Positions 60,551-64,000 of a stretch of DNA of 64,000 bases are shown here, in pieces. The notes under the pieces are model-generated. The model was not told the origin of the DNA. It was given only the letters and a program-made list of their open reading frames with translations, and did no database searches. The stretch lies in the NCBI GenBank assembly GCA_964304625.1, contig OZ199839.1, positions 6,572,001 through 6,636,000 on the forward strand, given 5' to 3'. Within the stretch, counting starts at the first letter, position 1, and each line of letters begins with the position of its first letter. A program made the translations under genes and the position numbers. This DNA comes from Kudoa neothunni. Taxonomy: Eukaryota > Cnidaria.

Positions 60551-62598
60551 CTAGCGCAAAAGCCCCGCTTCGTGATAGCTTCCTTGCCCAGCTAAGTAGA
60601 CTAAAACCTGGCACAGACTAAAGCCTTTTTGATTTTTAAGTAAATAGCGCCAATGTCCAATATGTCTGGTACAGTATCATGGAAAATTTTAACTTTTAGT
60701 TTTATTTTTGAATGGAGAAATTCTACGTAAGATTTAATCTAATTAGCACGTTAAACCCTGTAAAATTTATTTTTATATTTTAATTGTTGCATTTTAAAGC
60801 TTGTCATTATTTTTGCAATGTGATAATTTAGATAAACGAAATTATGCCCGCACTTTCTATTCAAATATAACTAGACGTATTGGGGGAAATTAATGAACAT
60901 TTTTAAGTTTATTTCACAAATTATAGACCAGAAATGTAATGAACTTAATTTTAAGAGATATGTAATTAGCGATTAAAGTTCAGTTATTTATGAAACAAAA
61001 TCATTAAGTAACATAAATAGGATTTTCAGTTCTTTTCAAAATTTTGCAATAAAAATTAATCCTTCTAGTTATAAAATTTATTATTAGTCTACAAACGATA
61101 AAATAAATAAAATCAACCTAAGATGCCTCCGAAATATAAATATTAATCGTTACTCCTCTTTTTGCAATTTTATAATGGTGCCAACGATGTTTTAAAAAGT
61201 TGTGAGCGGTAACTTATGTATTCATTATTGTAACAAAATTTCCCCATTTATAAATAAACTCAACCTTTTCTTAATAAAAATACTTACTGGTTCAAAAATC
61301 TACAAATTTAATTAACAAAATATGATTAAATCAAAAATGTAAAGGTGTTTTTGGTTTGAAAAATTACAATAATGCTTAAACATCAACTGGTTTTCTTGAA
61401 GGAGTGCATCCTTTTAAAAATTAACGTACTGTTTGATTGCCCTAAACAAATTTCTTCGTATTTAACTATTCTTAGATTAACAAAAACGTTGTGAAAATAT
61501 TGGTTAGATTGAATAGATCAATAATTTCCTATTAACTTACATGGCACGCATTGAAAAGGGACTGTATTTTGTGCAAACGTAATCGTGAATATAAATTCTT
61601 AAATTACGTATAGAATGCGGTGTCGCATATTTTCATGCAGCTTTTATATCAATGAATTAATGCGAGCCTAAAGAAAACAGTACATTGATTTGAATATTAA
61701 CATTAAGGTCTAGAGGTAAGGAATAATTAGGTTACTAAGAACTTAAACATTATTTAAAAAATTGTCTCATCAAATTTAGAAACTTATCGAATTAGTGATG
61801 CCAGCTATTTTTCAAGAAAGTTTAGGAAAACCAAAAAATGAGTAAAAACTTATCGAAAAGACGAGTATAGTTTCAATCTCAATCGACATATTTGATAAAA
61901 AGAAATATTTACATCTCAGGAATTCAAATGGAGCATAATTTTCATTTAAGTTATCACAAAAATTTAATCATTTGAAAAATCTACACACATCTTACATCGT
62001 TTTTAGAATGCGTATAGAAACCCAAATTATTCCAACATTACAACAACTTTTAATCTCAAATTATGTATTTTATTTAAAATGATCAAGATCTATTTTGCTT
62101 AACTAATCTATAACGTTCGAAAAGAGAATATACACACCAAACAACTTGTTTTTGTTTTATATTTTAAGGGAAATGTGACAACTCTTGTAAATGAGACGTT
62201 AATAGTTTTATTAATCTCAAAAGTACTCCGAGCAGGCATATGTAAAATTTTTAGAACATTCTATACCATAATTAATAGACTCTTTTTCTATATTAGGAGC
62301 AAAAGTTCATTTTGTTTGGCTAATCAATCTGAAGTAAACAAATATCAATATTATGTCGGTACTTTTTAATCCGCTATTTGTGAAGACAACCGGAAAATTC
62401 CTTACTTCGGACTGTGTTATTGACTATATTTATACTTCTAAGTAAATGTTCGATTTTTATTAATGGGGTTTTCTATTCAAATACAAACTTACAGATATAT
62501 TTAAAGAAAGTTTCTCCAAGGCATATGAGTACAGCTGAAAACTGACACACACACCGACAGACATAAAAACTTTAATATGTATATGTATATAGAATAGA
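60551..62598 (-). mobile_element. Non-autonomous Helitron-like element, about 2.0 kb (copy 2)
   Basis: Reverse-complement partner of 6318-8346. Its 5' end (TCTATTCTATATAC, preceded by A) is at 62598 and its 3' end (hairpin AAGC...GCTT, then TTGCGCTAG, followed by T) at 60551. Both boundaries coincide with those of copy 1. The 5' end lies within the piggyBac transposase frame, so it appears to have inserted into that older element, and the DD34E element sits 10 bp beyond its 3' end. No coding sequence. Confidence 0.75.
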
Positions 62599-63736
62599 TG
62601 TAATGACTTCAGGTTTTTTGTATTTACCGAGGAGGTAACCAGAAGTATAACTGACTTTTTTTGGGACTTAAGACACCAACAATATTTTCCCATGGAAATG
62701 AAAAAGTGAACTATAAAGTTCCCTTGATTTATTTGCCTGCAATAATTGGGGGAAGTCTCTTTTGTTTTACCTGAGTGTTCCAACCATGGCCATACCAAGG
62801 TTTAATAATTTATTGGCGAGGGGAACTGACGTGAAATAATTGTCAGCGACAAAATTTCTACCACTCTCTTTTAAATACGACACAAGGTCTAACACTGTGT
62901 TTTCACCTAAACATTTTTCTCTTTGATTATTTTGTTTTCCAAGATAAATTGAGATATTGAGACAAAAGTTCGTTTATGGGTCAACAAGCAAGAAAACTTT
63001 GATTCAATACAGCAGCCGCTTTAGAAGGCATGTATGGTTCGAAACGGCATTTCCCCCTCAAAAAGCAACCAGTTGTTCATTAACGGTTAAATTGGAATTA
63101 GGAACAAGACAAATAGGAAGAATTTCTTTCCACTTTCAAATATTTCCTGTATTTGACAAAATTTATCGGTTGGTTTTCTTTCGGCTCTGGTTGTATAATC
63201 GTCGAAATGGAGTGCTCTTGTAATTTCAATAAATCTTCTCAAAGGTATGCTACTCCTAAATATTTCCCTACCTTTATCCTTACTCCAAAGGGTTTTTAAA
63301 GACTCTAATTTTGATGTGGATATTGCCATATATATCAGAACACCTATGTAGATGCGGAATTCCACATTTGATAACTGTTTCCACGATCGACTGCAGTGAT
63401 ATGAGCAAATTTATTTGTATTCCGTAAAATGGTATCATAAATGCCATCACCAAAAAAAATATCTAAGCAATCAGCGAATCCTTTTATACTATGTGTCGCA
63501 TAAGCAGTAACACCCGGGGCTTTGTTTAAAATATTTTCTTTGCACATATTCGATGTTTTCGGGACTTCAGTATTCCATATTACACCATTTTTGTCGGAGT
63601 ATACATCGAGGGATTCAGTATCATTATCATCAGATTCGAAAGAATCGGGAAGATTATCCGTATACCGTCCCACATCAACGGATTCGATTCAGTAACTTTC
63701 ACAACTATCAGAATATGTGTCGTCAAATGCACTCAT
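62599..63736 (-). pseudogene. piggyBac transposase, interrupted by the Helitron-like element
   Basis: Reading on the minus strand from ATG 63736: acidic N-terminus (MSAFDDTYSDSCESY, then SFESDDNDTESLDVYSDK). Next ADCLDIFFGDGIYDTILRNT (FF.D.I...I...TN), EFRIYIGVLIYMAISTSKLE (frame shift before it), IPLRRFIEITRALHFDDYTT, RAERKPTDKFCQIQEIF, and further on ENTVLDLVSYLKESGRNFVA then DNYFTSVPLANKLL (LD.V..L...GRN...DN.FTS..LA..L), followed by VPKKSVILLVTSSVN. These are piggyBac blocks in the right order, but they lie in different frames with at least one internal stop and two frame changes. The block around the second catalytic Asp (K..KYG.K) was not identified. The C-terminal part is cut off at 62598. 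The 5' end of the element may lie beyond the window. Confidence 0.7.
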
Positions 63737-64000
63737 ACCTACAGTCGTATGCTTCGATATTCCTCGCAGATTATCGTCGTTATTTGTTTCGTTATTTTCT
63801 CATAAATTATTCGATAGAATCTGTTTCATTTTTAATATGATGCATATAATAATTTTTACAGTTGTTTAAGCTGATAAAAATGTGGGGTCTAATAAACACA
63901 AAAAAGCACAATGTGTATAAAGTTGATTTATTTCCCTTATAACTTAAATATTTTTACAAAATAAATGATTATAATATTCATGTGTTCCTTTTAGGAGAAT
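63737..64000. other. Probable 5' leader of the piggyBac element, continuing out of the window
   Basis: No TTAA-flanked terminal repeat was found before the window ends, although a GGGGTCTAATAAACAC stretch near 63882 resembles a subterminal palindrome. Confidence 0.3.

Noticed and set aside
62460-62580. Last part of the minus-strand frame reading KSLHLFYIHIHIKVFMSVGV as piggyBac C-terminus
   Set aside because: This part lies inside the Helitron-like copy and is shared with 6.3 kb, where no piggyBac sequence precedes it; it is a chance extension of the frame.
1-64000. tRNA, rRNA, CRISPR arrays, bacterial-type promoters or terminators, retroelement or virus-like genes
   Set aside because: I scanned for TTCGA-type T-arms, regular spaced repeats and reverse-transcriptase, integrase or capsid motifs and found none I could support; the gene style is eukaryotic.

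Overview
The window is AT-rich DNA of a small-genome animal. Every intron I could place runs GT...AG and most are only about 40-60 bp, with weak polypyrimidine tracts. The genes are plainly metazoan: CAF-1 p150, a ZDHHC3/7-type palmitoyltransferase, a CHCHD2/10-like protein, NAD-dependent glycerol-3-phosphate dehydrogenase, Kunitz-domain proteins and saposin-B proteins. The protein-coding style would fit a mite, nematode, rotifer or a similar compact invertebrate; I cannot settle the phylum from sequence alone.

Layout. 0-10.2 kb: a 397-aa secreted protein with five Kunitz-like domains, then transposon relics, including a 2-kb non-autonomous Helitron and a hAT C-terminus. 10.7-12.7 kb (-): CAF-1 large subunit. 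15.9-17.4 kb (+): a terminal-nucleotidyltransferase-like gene with a changed active site. 17.7-25.2 kb (-): a tandemly duplicated gene for a signal-peptide/membrane-anchored cysteine-rich protein; one copy is cut by a 200-N gap. 26.6-28.6 kb: palmitoyltransferase (+) and CHCHD2/10-like gene (-), tail to tail. 31.9-42.2 kb: at least four short secreted SapB genes with one stereotyped exon plan, interleaved with TTAA-flanked piggyBac-type elements, one of which carries a SapB-like reading frame. 45.0-46.5 kb (+): glycerol-3-phosphate dehydrogenase, followed by an unrecognised multi-exon gene on the other strand. 48.9-56 kb: a graveyard of hAT, piggyBac, Tigger/pogo and ISXO2/Merlin-type transposases. 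57.1-58.5 kb (-): a paralogue of the first Kunitz gene. 59.0-64 kb: a nested stack of a young complete DD34E element, a second copy of the Helitron in inverse orientation, and a piggyBac transposase.

Nothing here forms an operon. The theme is two families of short secreted cysteine-rich proteins (SapB and Kunitz-like) that are expanding and diverging in a transposon-rich setting, beside ordinary single-copy housekeeping genes. The Kunitz family is drifting away from inhibition: most domains lack the cysteine pair that holds the inhibitory loop. Several conserved genes contain one-base frame shifts in or near short homopolymers, so either assembly error or gene decay must be kept in mind. No tRNA, rRNA, CRISPR or retroelement was recognised.
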